Assembly (NCBI RefSeq): GCF_001570965.1
Contig: NZ_BCSR01000009.1
Span: forward strand, 1-64,000
Source of the DNA: Janibacter corallicola NBRC 107790
GTDB taxonomy: Bacteria > Actinomycetota > Actinomycetes > Actinomycetales > Dermatophilaceae
Reading direction: 5' to 3'
Length of the DNA stretch: 64,000 nt
Shown here: positions 1 through 10,264 of the stretch, piece after piece
Position numbering within the stretch: the first letter of the stretch is position 1
How the letters are laid out: the number at the start of each line of letters is the position of its first letter
Position numbers and translations under genes: made by a program
The notes under the pieces: generated by a model
The model's database searches: none
What the model was told of the DNA's origin: nothing
What the model saw: only the letters and a program-made list of their open reading frames with translations

Positions 1-37
1 ATAGTTCCTCGGGGGTGTCGTACCGCCAGTAGACGAC

Positions 38-100
38 GTGCCTCACGTTGTTTGAGCGCGTGGCCGGTGGTGGTGCCTCACGTACTTTGAGCGCGTAGCC
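38..100. repeat. Two imperfect 28-bp direct repeats, probable IS end
   Basis: Positions 38-65 and 73-100 carry the same 28-bp sequence (core GTGCCTCACGT, two variable bases, TTTGAGCGCGT) with three mismatches. They lie just before a transposase relic, so they are most simply read as the terminal sequence of that element, present twice. A 10-bp match to the core recurs at 953-962, where transposase similarity stops. Reading this as an IS end is inference; no target-site duplication can be assigned. Confidence 0.45.
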
Positions 101-102
101 CG

Positions 103-955
103 TTGGGCAGGCTTGCCTGTGTGAAGGGCGAGAAGATCGATATGGCCGCGAGACGGCAGGTGACGAACAAGCTGCGCGCCGAGTACCGGAAGGCCTCGAA
201 GGCCGAGAAGGGCGCGATCTTGGAGCGGGTGATGGCCGCGAAGGGGATGGGCAGGTCGAGCGCGCGGCGGATGCTGACCGGGCCTGCCCTGCCGCACCCG
301 AGGGAGCAGATCGACGCGCGGACGGTTAAGCCGCGCCGGTTCAGCGACGACGCGCGGGCCCTGCTGGAGCATGTGTGGGCGCTGATGGGCATGCCGTGCG
401 GGAAGTACTTGGTGGTCATGCTCGAGACGTGGTTGCCGGCCATGGCCGAGGCCGGCGACTTGGACCAACCGTTTGCCACCGCGCCCGCCCGTGAGCAGCT
501 GGAGGCGATGAGCGCCGCGACGGTCGACCGGTACCTGGCCCCGGCCCGCCAGCGGATGCAGCTGCAGGGGTGTCTCGACGACGAAACCCCGACGCCCCGG
601 GAGTGGTCGAGGCCGACACTGTCGCCCACTGCGGACCGACCCTGATCGGGGGAGTTCGTGCGCACCCTGACGATGACCGACATGGTCACCGGGTGGACCG
701 AGAACTACTCGATCCGCAACAACGCCGCGAAGTGGATCACCGAGGGCATCGGCGCGCTGGCGGAGAGGTTCCCGTTCGAGCTGGTGATCTTCGATTCGGA
801 CTGTGGCGGGGAGTTCATCAACCACGAGGTCGCCGCCTGGCTGCAGGAGCGCGACATCGAGCAGACCCGCTCGCGCCCGTGCCAGAAGAACGATCAGGCG
901 ACCGTGGAGTCGAAGAACAACCACGTGGTGCGCAAGCACGCCTTCTACCTACGTG
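103..955 (+). pseudogene. Relic of rve-type (IS481-like) DDE transposase, frameshifted and truncated
   Basis: The first 180 codons look like the N-terminal helix-turn-helix half of an integrase-type transposase (KGMGRSSARRMLTG, then ATVDRYLAPARQRM). The reading then moves through all three frames: GVSTTKP near 570, ADTVAHCGPTLIG at about 612-648, and GEFVRTLTMTDMVTGWTE from about 649. The catalytic triad is visible as D in EADTVAH, D in IFDSDCGGEF and E in TVESKNN. Similarity ends near 950, so the C-terminus is lost. At least two frameshifts plus truncation make it non-functional. The rve/DDE superfamily is clear; IS481 versus the IS1202 group is not. Confidence 0.75.
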
Positions 956-1113
956 CCTCACGGGCCTCACGGTCGCGGGCGCCCCAGTTGCCCAAGCGTG
1001 CCCTCGTTGACGCCCATCTCGCGGGGCGACCTGGGCGACCGGCTTCCCGGACTCTTCGACGATCCGGACCGTTTCCTACGGAACTTCCGGTCGTACTTCT
1101 TCCTCTCGATCCC
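955..1113 (-). pseudogene. Relic of IS3-family OrfA N-terminus
   Basis: Read on the minus strand from about 1113, three frames together give the start of an IS3 OrfA: ERKKYDRKFR, then TVRIVEESGKPVAQVA, then REMGVNEGTLG and GNWGARDREAR. This is the usual OrfA DNA-binding start (KKYDxEFK...AxxxGVNxxTLxxW). Three frameshifts fall within about 150 bp and nothing of OrfB follows. It abuts the other transposase relic, indicating nested insertion and decay. Confidence 0.7.
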
Positions 1114-1177
1114 TATTGTCGATGCCTCTACGCTTCCGCGTAAGCTCACATAGCGCCCCATCTTCCAATGAACACAA

Positions 1178-2512
1178 TCAATCCAGCTCAAGGGCACTGG
1201 TTTCCTCGCAAGCGTCGCTCTCCTCCTTCGAAACGAGCGATCGTCCTACGGTTTCCGGGAGCGCCAGGACCACACAGAACACTGCTGCGGCCACCACAGA
1301 CAAATATATGCCGGGTGCGATACTCATTCCCGTTTGAGAGACCAAGAATGTTCCAACGAACGGAGCGGTGCCAGCGAATACCACGTAAGCAGCGTTGTAG
1401 CTAATAGAGATGCCGCTGTACCTCGTACCCGTTGGGAACAGTTCGACCTGTGTGGCCGTATATGCGGGCGCAAAGAGCGCGAGCCCCAGGCCAAGGAGCA
1501 TTTGACCTGCAATGGCGTTGGCCAAGCCACCGGTGCTCAATAGGACGAATCCAGGGACCCCAAGGACCGACAGGACCGCACACCCAGCCAGCATGGGGAC
1601 GCGTCGCCCCAGACGATCACTCAGCATGCCAGTTACAGGGACGAGGGCCGTCACGGTAAGAAGCACGATGAAGTTCGCAAGCAGCGCCTCTGACTGTCCG
1701 AGTCCAACCGACTCTGTCAGATGCGTCGTCATGAAGGCCGCGATGACGTAGAACGCGAGGCCGTTGAGAGCCGAGAGACCAAACACGAAGGCCATGCCCG
1801 TTCGATTCTCCTTCAAGGAGCGCTGTGCAGGCTTAGCCTCGACCCGGTCCTCCTGTTGAATGGCGCTGAAGGCGGGCGATTCATCGATCCTGCGGCGTAG
1901 GTAGAGGCCGATCACGGCTAGAACTCCACCCAACAGGAACGGAATTCTCCAACCCCACGAGGCATAGGCGGACTCGGACATGTTCGACGAAATCGCTAGC
2001 ACCGTGAGAGATGCTGCGATCGCGGGCAATATATTGAACGCGACAGTACTGCTCAGCCAAAGGCCGCGGCGATCAGAAGGAGCGTATTCCCCGATCAAAG
2101 CGAAGGCTCCAGCGTTCTCTCCACCTGCCGAGAAGCCCTGAACCAAACGACATATCAAGAGAAGCGATGGGGCAAATAGGCCGACAGCAGCATACGTCGG
2201 TAGCAACCCGATTGACAGCGTTCCAGCACCCATCGTCAGCACGACGATAGACAGCGTGTTACGCCGCCCAATCTTGTCCCCTAGATTGCCGAAGAATACT
2301 CCGCCAAGAGGTCTCACAACGAACGCGACGCCGAAGAGTGCGAAGGTTGACAGAAGCGCGACTGTACGGTTCGCATCCGGGAAGAACAGGGAAGCCAGAA
2401 TGGGCGCAGAATAGGCGTAGACGATGAAGTCGAACCATTCTACAAAAACACCGATAGACCCTGCTACGAGAGCCCTCTTCCCTCGCACTACCTGTGTCGT
2501 GTTGGTGTCCAT
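1178..2512 (-). CDS. MFS transporter, metabolite:H+ symporter (MHS) type
   Basis: A 444-aa membrane protein with about 12 hydrophobic segments. It opens with the MHS/ShiA-ProP signature GSIGVFVEWFDFIVYAY and has the MFS loop motif GDKIGRRNTL between TM2 and TM3 and RLVQGFSAGGENAGA in TM4. MHS members import organic acids, betaines or similar small metabolites with protons; the substrate cannot be read from sequence. An AGGAA ribosome site sits 6 nt before the ATG. It lies 123 bp downstream of the Ntn-hydrolase gene on the same strand, so the two are probably co-transcribed. Base composition is visibly less GC-rich than the chromosomal genes, in keeping with transfer. Confidence 0.85.
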   Translation of the reverse strand: MDTNTTQVVRGKRALVAGSIGVFVEWFDFIVYAYSAPILASLFFPDANRTVALLSTFALFGVAFVVRPLGGVFFGNLGDKIGRRNTLSIVVLTMGAGTLSIGLLPTYAAVGLFAPSLLLICRLVQGFSAGGENAGAFALIGEYAPSDRRGLWLSSTVAFNILPAIAASLTVLAISSNMSESAYASWGWRIPFLLGGVLAVIGLYLRRRIDESPAFSAIQQEDRVEAKPAQRSLKENRTGMAFVFGLSALNGLAFYVIAAFMTTHLTESVGLGQSEALLANFIVLLTVTALVPVTGMLSDRLGRRVPMLAGCAVLSVLGVPGFVLLSTGGLANAIAGQMLLGLGLALFAPAYTATQVELFPTGTRYSGISISYNAAYVVFAGTAPFVGTFLVSQTGMSIAPGIYLSVVAAAVFCVVLALPETVGRSLVSKEESDACEETSALELD

Positions 2513-2635
2513 TAGTATTCCTGTCTTTAGGCAGCTGATGCGGAACAGATTGAACGAGACCTGGCAGAATGGTGACTCCGGCGCCTACCCGTGGCACGAA
2601 TCGACTACGGGTGATGCGAGTCTTGGAAGTTGTAT

Positions 2636-4921
2636 CTATTGGGTCGGGTCCGTTGCTTTGGGGCGACCATTGGTCGCCCACAGTCGGATGACCTGAGCGG
2701 CCCGCACCTGCGAACGGCACGCAGCTCGAACGTCACGGGCCAGCTGCGCAAGATCGTCGTGAGATTGTCGTCCACTCGTGCCGCGGGTGATCGCCCTGCT
2801 CGCGCTATCTAGGCACTCTTCGGCCTCAATCAGCCATTCCTCGCCCTTGTAACGGTCGGCATGCGAGGCAGGCGCATCGCGATGCGCGACCTGTGCTTCA
2901 TGGACACGCCGACTTGCTTCAGCAGTAGCGTCGGCCAATAGTGACGTAGGGTCAGAGGTGAGGTGAAGAGACCAGAACTCGTTAGTTTCGTCATAGTAAT
3001 AGTAGCCGTGGCTCGGCTCTCGAACTTGGAGGAATCGGTCAGCTGGCCCGATGCAAGCGCGATACTCCCCGGGCCGTGTCGACGACGGGGCGATTACGGC
3101 GGTGAAGGCATTTCCCCGGTGAGCGGCGGACGCATCCCACTCGGTTCCCGCGCTCCAGCTCTCCACAGACTCTTCGTATGGTCCTTCGGGGATGTCCCCG
3201 CTGGTTCGATACATACGTGTGAGGGCTTCGACGTCGAAGCCGCCCACCTCGTGTCGGAGGACCCGATGGAAGTAGCGATTTCGCGCTGCGCTGTTCTTGC
3301 TCGACATACGTGCCGCGATCAGCGCCGGGTCAGACGTCCCTGCATCACTGCTACGAGTAATGAACCAGCCGGCTTCGGTCGTGTAGCTGTAGCGGCCCTC
3401 ACGGGGCCCCCGCCAGACTCCGGAGTCTTGGCTAAGTGGGTTGTTGTTTGCATACAGCACAGAATGCTTGTTACCTGCCGAGTCGCTCGTAGTATCCCGC
3501 AGTATCGGGTTTGGCTTAGCTGGACTGCCAGCACGCTCTTCTATCGCGACGCCGTAATGTGCGTCTGCCCAGAGCCCCCCGGCTGTTCCCAAGATCGGCC
3601 CCGGGTCCCCGACAGGGAAGGCGAGCATCATGTCACGGGCCTCGGCGGCTGAGGAGGCGAACTGTAGTGCGTGGAAAGTCGACGCCCCGCGACGGATGCC
3701 GTAGCCCCACTCCTCGGGAGGGCCACCTCCGCAGCTAGCGCCGTCTATGCCCTGACCGCCGTGATGCACGTAGGCAACGCCCTTGTTGTTGAACCCCGGG
3801 TGTCCTGCCATGTAGAAGCGACCGAGCCCCGGTATCGACCCATTGGCAGAGAATGGCGTGTAGATGAAGCTATTGCCGACGTCGGGAAAGGCCACGATCG
3901 TCGCTTGGTAAGTGCAGTCGTGGTCTGTCGTGGAACCAGCAACGAGTTCTCCGTCCGTGGTTGCTTCAGCCCAGGCACAGAACCCGCTGCACATGTCCGC
4001 GATCTCACCCGCTGGGGAGACGTGGGCCCCACTGTATGTATTGACGCCGATCCTGCCTGTGGAGTCGAGATCCTCGCCGAACATCACATGCCGATCGGCG
4101 GGTGGGCGGTACCCGGTCCATACTGCTATGGCCTGTTCCCGGGTCATCGGCACGCCACGCCCCATAGCGCCTTCGGCCCATCCCTCGGCGAAGTCAAGGA
4201 TCTCAGGGGCGTGCTTTGAAAGCTGCTGTTCCCATTCAGACAGGATCCCCTCGGTGTCGGGGTCGACCGTCCGTTCGGTGAGCCGCTCGAAGATCCAGGT
4301 GCCATAGATGTCGATTACCTGCCGAGCGTACTGCCGGCCCATCTCGCGGTTGCTCCCAGCCAGAACCACCACGGGGCAAATTGTTGGCACCAAGGGTATG
4401 CCGTCCGTCGTGGTCGCCACCTCGGCGTCCTGTCGACGGATTGCCGGCGAGGGCTCCTGGGCAGGCTGCTCCAGCGACACGGACGCGCGGGCGACCTCGA
4501 TAGCCTGTAGCGTCAGCGCCCGGAACCGTGCAAGCAGTCCGGGCAAGTCCGGTTCAGTTGCAGGTGCGGCGAAGTCGGTCAGACTGCCATCTGCCCGGCC
4601 CAGTTCCCACTTCGCGGCGTGGACCTCGGCGATCACGACATCCATAGCATCAAGCCAGCGACGGCCGACCTGGCCCGAGCCCTCGAACCGCCCGTTGATC
4701 AGGCGATGAGCGACGTGGACCGCCATTTGCGCCTGCTCCCGGGCCTCGTAGATGTTCGCAATCGTGGTGCTTGGCGAAGCCGGCGTGGAGGCAGCCCTTG
4801 CCAGCCGCTCGATGAGCGAGCGGTAACGGGTTAGCTCCGCATGGAAGAGGGAGGGCAGGTCATCGGCGCGGGCTGCGGACACCGGGCTGTCGGCGTCCGT
4901 CGGGAACGGGGTTCTCGTCAT
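2636..4921 (-). CDS. C45-like Ntn-hydrolase / acyltransferase family protein with long N-terminal extension
   Basis: A 761-aa protein. Residues 1-170 are a helical region I do not recognise. From about 180 it resembles peptidase family C45 / acyl-CoA:6-APA acyltransferase-like Ntn hydrolases: MGRQYARQV near 195, then C311-S-G-F followed by EATTDGELVAGSTTDHD, and PGFNNKGVAYVHHGGQG. C311 is the expected nucleophile; these enzymes cut themselves before that Cys and act on amide bonds. The total is about twice the usual length (roughly 350 aa). It has its own strong promoter and is followed by an MHS transporter, suggesting import and hydrolysis of an acylated or amide compound. Family assignment is by motif only; a phospholipase-B-like member is the main alternative. 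Confidence 0.6.
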   Translation of the reverse strand: MTRTPFPTDADSPVSAARADDLPSLFHAELTRYRSLIERLARAASTPASPSTTIANIYEAREQAQMAVHVAHRLINGRFEGSGQVGRRWLDAMDVVIAEVHAAKWELGRADGSLTDFAAPATEPDLPGLLARFRALTLQAIEVARASVSLEQPAQEPSPAIRRQDAEVATTTDGIPLVPTICPVVVLAGSNREMGRQYARQVIDIYGTWIFERLTERTVDPDTEGILSEWEQQLSKHAPEILDFAEGWAEGAMGRGVPMTREQAIAVWTGYRPPADRHVMFGEDLDSTGRIGVNTYSGAHVSPAGEIADMCSGFCAWAEATTDGELVAGSTTDHDCTYQATIVAFPDVGNSFIYTPFSANGSIPGLGRFYMAGHPGFNNKGVAYVHHGGQGIDGASCGGGPPEEWGYGIRRGASTFHALQFASSAAEARDMMLAFPVGDPGPILGTAGGLWADAHYGVAIEERAGSPAKPNPILRDTTSDSAGNKHSVLYANNNPLSQDSGVWRGPREGRYSYTTEAGWFITRSSDAGTSDPALIAARMSSKNSAARNRYFHRVLRHEVGGFDVEALTRMYRTSGDIPEGPYEESVESWSAGTEWDASAAHRGNAFTAVIAPSSTRPGEYRACIGPADRFLQVREPSHGYYYYDETNEFWSLHLTSDPTSLLADATAEASRRVHEAQVAHRDAPASHADRYKGEEWLIEAEECLDSASRAITRGTSGRQSHDDLAQLARDVRAACRSQVRAAQVIRLWATNGRPKATDPTQ

Positions 4922-4972
4922 CGGCGCTTCTTCTCTCTGGATCTCGCTCTAGGGCCTTGTGGTGTGGGCCAC

Positions 4973-5001
4973 ATCCTGTCGGATGATGACATCGGTGTCA
5001 A
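4973..5001 (-). promoter_or_regulatory. Sigma-70-type promoter for the Ntn-hydrolase gene
   Basis: On the minus strand a perfect -35 TTGACA (5001-4996) is followed, after exactly 17 bp, by -10 CAGGAT (4978-4973), ending 51 bp before the ATG at 4921. The rest of 4922-5066 shows no gene. Confidence 0.55.
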
Positions 5002-5066
5002 GGGATCGACACAGGCGTAGACTTCGATGCATGGTCGTGTTTGGAGTGACCGTCATGTCAATGGCT

Positions 5067-5303
5067 TCAGCAGTTGGCGATGAGGCTGCTCATCGCTTCC
5101 CACCGCTGGACTCGCTGGTGGTAGGCGGCGATCACTCGCGATACACCTGCCAGGTGATCTCGACCAGGAGGTGCTTCTCGACGGCGAGCAAATCGTCCGG
5201 ACGTTCGGCTTGGGCCTCGGTCAGCAGGCCGGTGCCGGCGCGCGGGGCCGACGGGAGCGGTAGAGCGGGTCGTCGGTGCGGCCCCGGTGGCAGGTCTCTT
5301 GGC
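5067..5303 (-). pseudogene. Relic of ISL3-family transposase C-terminal part
   Basis: Minus-strand reading gives, across frames, HRGRTDDPLYRSRR, then TGLLTEAQAER..DDLLAVEKHLLVEITWQVYRE, then VIAAYHQR..EAMSSLIAN and a stop at 5067. This follows the end of ISL3 transposases (GRKDDPLYxxRR, LLTxxQxxRLxxLF, TWxxYQxxIxAYR). At least two frameshifts are present and the catalytic core is missing, so it is an inactive fragment. Confidence 0.6.
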
Positions 5304-5461
5304 TGGGCCCGTCGGCGGCAGCCGTCGAGGGCGTCACCGGCCAGACACACAGGTGTCGCGGAGATCCTGAGTCAGCACGAGTTCGCCACTATGTCGTGGG
5401 TTGTCCGCGGCAGGGTTGGCCTTGGGTCAGTACTCTGTAAATGAGCAGCAGTCCATGGCCG

Positions 5462-5722
5462 CTTGGCTGTGGTGGTTGCCCAAGAACGGCGTCGACACCG
5501 GGACTATCCATGGGCGTGCTACAGGCATGGCGGGGACGCGGAGTTGGTCTCACCTGCTCGACGCGCTGATCGCCGCCGGCCGTCAGCAAGGGCTGACGTC
5601 GTTGAGTCTGATTGTGGAACGGGACATCTACGCACGGCGCCTCTATAGGCGTGGGATTCGGACAGGTCGACGACGCAAGCAGCGGGCTGACCATGCTCCT
5701 GCAACTCCCACGTCTCAGCTGA
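5462..5722 (+). pseudogene. Relic of GNAT-family N-acetyltransferase (C-terminal half)
   Basis: The acetyl-CoA binding half of a GNAT enzyme can be pieced together from two frames: LSMGVLQAWRGRGVG (acetyl-CoA loop R/QxxGxG/A), then HLLDALIAAGRQQGLTSLSL and RDIYARRLYRR, then VGFGQVDDASSGLTMLLQL and a stop at 5722. Frame changes near 5550 and at 5650 show it is broken. The N-terminal half is not recognisable. 5303-5461 holds nothing I can assign. Confidence 0.6.
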
Positions 5723-5765
5723 CCTCGGGGTCATGGGGCGCCGTTGCAGCGATCCTCTTTCAGAG

Positions 5766-6295
5766 TCAGGTCCGCATTCCGCGTGGCACGGGCGGGGCAT
5801 CGGTGATCGGTGACGGCGGGGGCTGGGGTATGCAGCCTGCGATCTGGCGCGTGGAGCGGAAGACGACAAGGTTGCGGTGGCTCGGGCGAGCCGCGGAAGC
5901 GACCAAGATGCCTTGGTAGCCGTCGCGGTGGAGCTGATCACCGATGGCTTGGAACGCTGGCCACTGGTGGGCGGTGGGCCGCGGTGGAGGCAGACCGACT
6001 CGGTGCAGACGCTTCTCGTCGTCGAGCAGTGCGACATCCTCAAGGTCCACGCGCCAACGCCATAGGTCCCGGGGCAGCGTGTGGCCAGGCGGAAGGCCCG
6101 TACCGGCTAGCGCTCGGTACCATTCGGCCCACGCCGTGGCCGGCTCATCCGCGAGGTACCAGGCCGCGATGGTGCCGCCGTGTTGCCAGCGGCCGTCCGG
6201 CGGGTCGGGCGGCCAATACAGCGGGTTGGCGCCATGGGGATGTGGCGGACGAAGACGTCATGTATGGAGTCTTCGTCGACGTCGAGGGCGGGCAC
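5766..6295 (-). pseudogene. RES-domain toxin, frameshifted near its N-terminus
   Basis: The domain reads continuously from NPLYWPPDPPDGRWQHGG through WYLADEPATAWAEWYR, LPRDLWRWRVDLEDVALLD and YQGILVASAARPSHRNLVVF to PSPITDAPPVPRGMRT and TGA at 5766. This is a RES toxin, a family known to consume NAD+ (MbcT, ParT, Res). The natural GTG start directly follows the antitoxin stop, but its frame (ALDVDEDSIHDVFVRHIP) must shift by one base at a CCCC run near 6232 to join the domain. The domain frame has a TGA just upstream and no start codon. Either the toxin has been inactivated or this is a sequencing error. Confidence 0.7.
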
Positions 6296-6646
6296 TTACG
6301 CGACAGGCATTTCCTCTAGTGACGCGACCAGCTTGGAGACGCTGCGGTAATCCCCGTCGTGGATGGCGTCGACCGGGCGTCGGTCATCGAGACGAGCAAT
6401 GGGTTTGATCAGCCAGACCGGGATATAGCTGGGATCCATCACCTGAGCCAGGCGCTCGACTACAGCGGTCAGCTCGAGGGCTCGGGTGGCATGCTCGCCG
6501 ATCGGCGTGCGAGTTCCATTCCGCCAGCGCCGTGCACTGCTTGGATCACCACCCGTCGCATCGGCCAGGTTGGCTGCCGTGAGGTGCCCCAGGCGAGAGA
6601 CCCGAGCGATCTCCTCGGCCAGCGGCGTGTGGGCGATCGTTGTCAT
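6296..6646 (-). CDS. Xre/MbcA/ParS-like antitoxin of a RES-Xre pair
   Basis: A 116-aa protein with a helix-turn-helix-like N-terminal half (LTAANLADATGGDPSSARRWRNG, residues about 16-40) and a C-terminal MbcA/ParS-type toxin-binding part (YIPVWLIKPIARLDDRRPVDAIHDGDYRSV). These antitoxins block the NAD-consuming RES partner and repress their own promoter. The toxin start codon touches its stop, so the two are translationally linked. I chose ATG 6646 rather than an upstream start because a -10 element lies 6 nt before it. Confidence 0.75.
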   Translation of the reverse strand: MTTIAHTPLAEEIARVSRLGHLTAANLADATGGDPSSARRWRNGTRTPIGEHATRALELTAVVERLAQVMDPSYIPVWLIKPIARLDDRRPVDAIHDGDYRSVSKLVASLEEMPVA

Positions 6647-6652
6647 GACTCC

Positions 6653-6658
6653 ATGATA
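6653..6658 (-). promoter_or_regulatory. -10 element TATCAT of the toxin-antitoxin unit (leaderless)
   Basis: TATCAT on the minus strand ends 6 nt before the antitoxin ATG, so transcription should begin at or next to the start codon, giving a leaderless mRNA. No good -35 is visible. The remaining interval up to 6853 shows no gene. Confidence 0.45.
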
Positions 6659-6853
6659 GACCACGCGCACGCTTAACGCCTCCCAGATGCACGCACAACG
6701 CCTCATCGTCAGACATACACATCCCGGAGGCGGATTCTTCTACGGCGACGTGCCGGGCATGGCGGGTGGAGAACGGTCGGCTGCTGGCAGACGTCTCTAC
6801 GGGTCCCTCTGCGGCGCTACAGGCCGAACCGGGCGAGCAGATGCCCTGACTGG

Positions 6854-7621
6854 CTATTCGTGCACTTGGAATAATGCGCTCCACCAGTCGTGGTGGGCAC
6901 GCACGACGTCGACGAGGGTCCTGGGGGAGAGGATCGAGCCGAACCACTCCCGCTCCTCGGGCAGGAAGCCCTCCGAGCGCCGGTTGCTCGTCGCATTCGT
7001 CAGGTCCAGCTCGGTGTGGGCGACGTTGAGGTCACCGAGCAGCAGGAAGTCCCGGCCGGCCCCCTTCGCCGCCTTGCGGGCACGGTCCAGGTGGCGCGCG
7101 AAGGAGGCGAGGAAGCCCATCTTGCGCTCGTACTTCGCTCCGCCGTCGGGCTCCTCGCGCCCGCCCGGCTTCTGCAGGTGGGCGGGCAGGCCGCCCTTGG
7201 GCAGGTACAGGTTCGCCACGGTCAGCGGTGGCCGGTCCCCGTCGCCGGGCAGGTCGACCTCGATGTACCGACCCTCGGGGACGAAGGGGGCCAGCCCCCT
7301 CGCCATCGTGCCCGGCGGGGTGGGGTCCAGGTGCAGGTGGTCCTCGCCGGGAGCGCGCAGCAGCGCCTCGCCGCCCCAGGTGCGCACCGCCTCGGGCCGC
7401 TGCCGGGTGAGGAGGGCGACGCCGTTGCGCCCCGCCAGCCGACCCGGGTCGTAGGCCACGTGGAGGTCGCCGAAGACGCCCTCGGGCAGCTTCTCAGGGG
7501 CGCACCGGACCTCCTGCAGGCCGACGACGTCGGGGGCGCGCTCGGCGAGCCAGGGCTCGAAGCCCCGTCGCTGCGCCGCCCGGATGCCGTTGACGTTGAA
7601 GCTGGCGACCCGCAGGGTCAC
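6854..7621 (-). pseudogene. xth: Exonuclease III (xth), C-terminus lost at island border
   Basis: Exonuclease III removes nucleotides and cuts AP sites in base-excision repair. The reading from GTG 7621 begins VTLRVASFNVNGIRAAQRRG and keeps LQEVRC (metal-binding Glu), GRNGVALLTR, NLYLPKG and LLGDLNVAHTELDLTNA. It then ends abnormally after SPRTLVDVVRAHH with WWSALFQVHE and a stop. Missing are the Trp-rich loop, the GWRIDY segment and the SDHxP motif with the catalytic His, roughly the last 60 residues. The product should be inactive. The break at about 6,890 coincides with the end of the decayed accessory region. The start overlaps the upstream GNAT stop (GTGA). Confidence 0.75.
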
Positions 7622-7926
7622 AGCGCCTGCATGTCCTCGGGCGTCGGCTTCGCGACGACCTCGTCGTACTCGGGGTGCTTGCCGAGCCACTTCTTGACGT
7701 AGGGGCAGACCGGGACGATGGTGCGGCCCTCCTCACGGGTGGCGCGCATCGCCTCCTCGACGACGATGCCGGCCAGACCCTGCCCGCCGAAGTCCTCCCC
7801 GATCTCGGTGTGGGGGAAGATCCGGCGCTCGTCGCGGTCGGTGAATTGCGTGAAACCCGCCACGTTGCCGTCCACGGAGATCTCGAAGCGGTCGGGGGAG
7901 GACTGGCGGCTGACCGAGGTACTCAT
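7618..7926 (-). CDS. Small GNAT-like N-acetyltransferase (YjdJ/ Gcn5-related type)
   Basis: A 102-aa protein, whole-length for the short GNAT class: RFEISVDGNVAGFTQFTDRDERRIFPHTEI, then EDFGGQGLAGIVVEEAMRATREEG (acetyl-CoA loop) and VPVCPYVKKWLGKHPEY. The CPYVxxWlxxHPEY ending is characteristic of this subfamily. It overlaps the exonuclease III start by 4 nt. ATG 7926 has CAGGCT 7 nt upstream, a plausible -10 for a leaderless transcript. Substrate unknown. Confidence 0.85.
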   Translation of the reverse strand: MSTSVSRQSSPDRFEISVDGNVAGFTQFTDRDERRIFPHTEIGEDFGGQGLAGIVVEEAMRATREEGRTIVPVCPYVKKWLGKHPEYDEVVAKPTPEDMQAL

Positions 7927-7970
7927 GGCCCTCAGCCTGCCACGAGGGCCTGTCAACGCCATCGGGCGGC

Positions 7971-9410
<1,440 letters not shown>

Positions 9411-9434
9411 GCCGAGCCTCCCGGGGCGGCCGGG

Positions 9435-10226
9435 TCAGCCGAGGACGGCGTCGGTCTGCCGGCTGATCGCGGTGAGCCCTCCGTGCGGCCGCCAGATGCG
9501 TGCCTCGCCGTGGGCGTAACCGTCCGCGGCGGTGTCGGCTCTGGCCGCGTAGGCCCACTGTGCCGTGGGCGCGACATGCCGCAGATCGCCGACGATCTCC
9601 AGGGTCCATGACACCGTGCTTGCGGCAGCCGGCTCGTGCAGACGCTGCAGCGCGGGAGTGGGCCAGGCGTCCGCGAGGGCGACGAGGTGCTCCTCCCCGA
9701 AGGTGCAGCCCGGTTCCCGCAGGCGCATCCAGCCGGTGAAGGAGGACCGGGGCGAGCCGCTGAAGGGCTGGTCGCCCTCGACGAGGCGCAGCTCCATGTG
9801 CTGCAGGAACTCCGGCCCACCCGTGGACTTGGGCGTGAGCGGCTCCAGATCGAAGGGGTCGGGCAGCCGCGGCATCCTCGTCTCCGGGTGGACGCGCAGG
9901 CCCGAGCGCCGGGCGCTGCCGAAGACGGCGACGGAGACCGCGGCGACCCGGCCCTCCTGGACGACTCGCGCCTCGCACTGGGTGATGTTCGACCCCTGCC
10001 GCAGGGTCGAGGACGTGACGCTCACCTCCCCGGGCGCGACCGCGGCGAGGAAGTTCGTCGTGAGGGTGCGCAGCGGCGGGAGGGCGCCGTCGACCCGGTT
10101 GCGCATCGCTGCGAGCTGGAGGGCCGCGACGAGACCGCCGTAGGTCGCCCGCCCCTGGGACCAGCCGTCGGCGATGGTGACGGTCTCTCCCTTCGCTGCC
10201 TCGTCGAGCATGTCCTGCAGGGTCAT
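9435..10226 (-). CDS. Acyl-CoA thioesterase-like double-hotdog protein
   Basis: 263 aa. Pattern of the TesB-like thioesterase family with two hotdog halves: GWSQGRATYGGLVAALQLAAMRN near the start, LRTLTTNFLAAVAPGEV, SFTGWMRLREPG in the second half, and an end at DGYAHGEARIWRPHGGLTAISRQT. Family members hydrolyse acyl-CoAs; the substrate is not defined. A second copy of the same architecture lies at 11923-12708 on the other side of the helicase gene. AGGAGG precedes ATG 10226. Confidence 0.8.
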   Translation of the reverse strand: MTLQDMLDEAAKGETVTIADGWSQGRATYGGLVAALQLAAMRNRVDGALPPLRTLTTNFLAAVAPGEVSVTSSTLRQGSNITQCEARVVQEGRVAAVSVAVFGSARRSGLRVHPETRMPRLPDPFDLEPLTPKSTGGPEFLQHMELRLVEGDQPFSGSPRSSFTGWMRLREPGCTFGEEHLVALADAWPTPALQRLHEPAAASTVSWTLEIVGDLRHVAPTAQWAYAARADTAADGYAHGEARIWRPHGGLTAISRQTDAVLG

Positions 10227-10264
10227 CGGTGCTCCTCCTTCGCTTCCGCCCCGACCCTAGGCGG

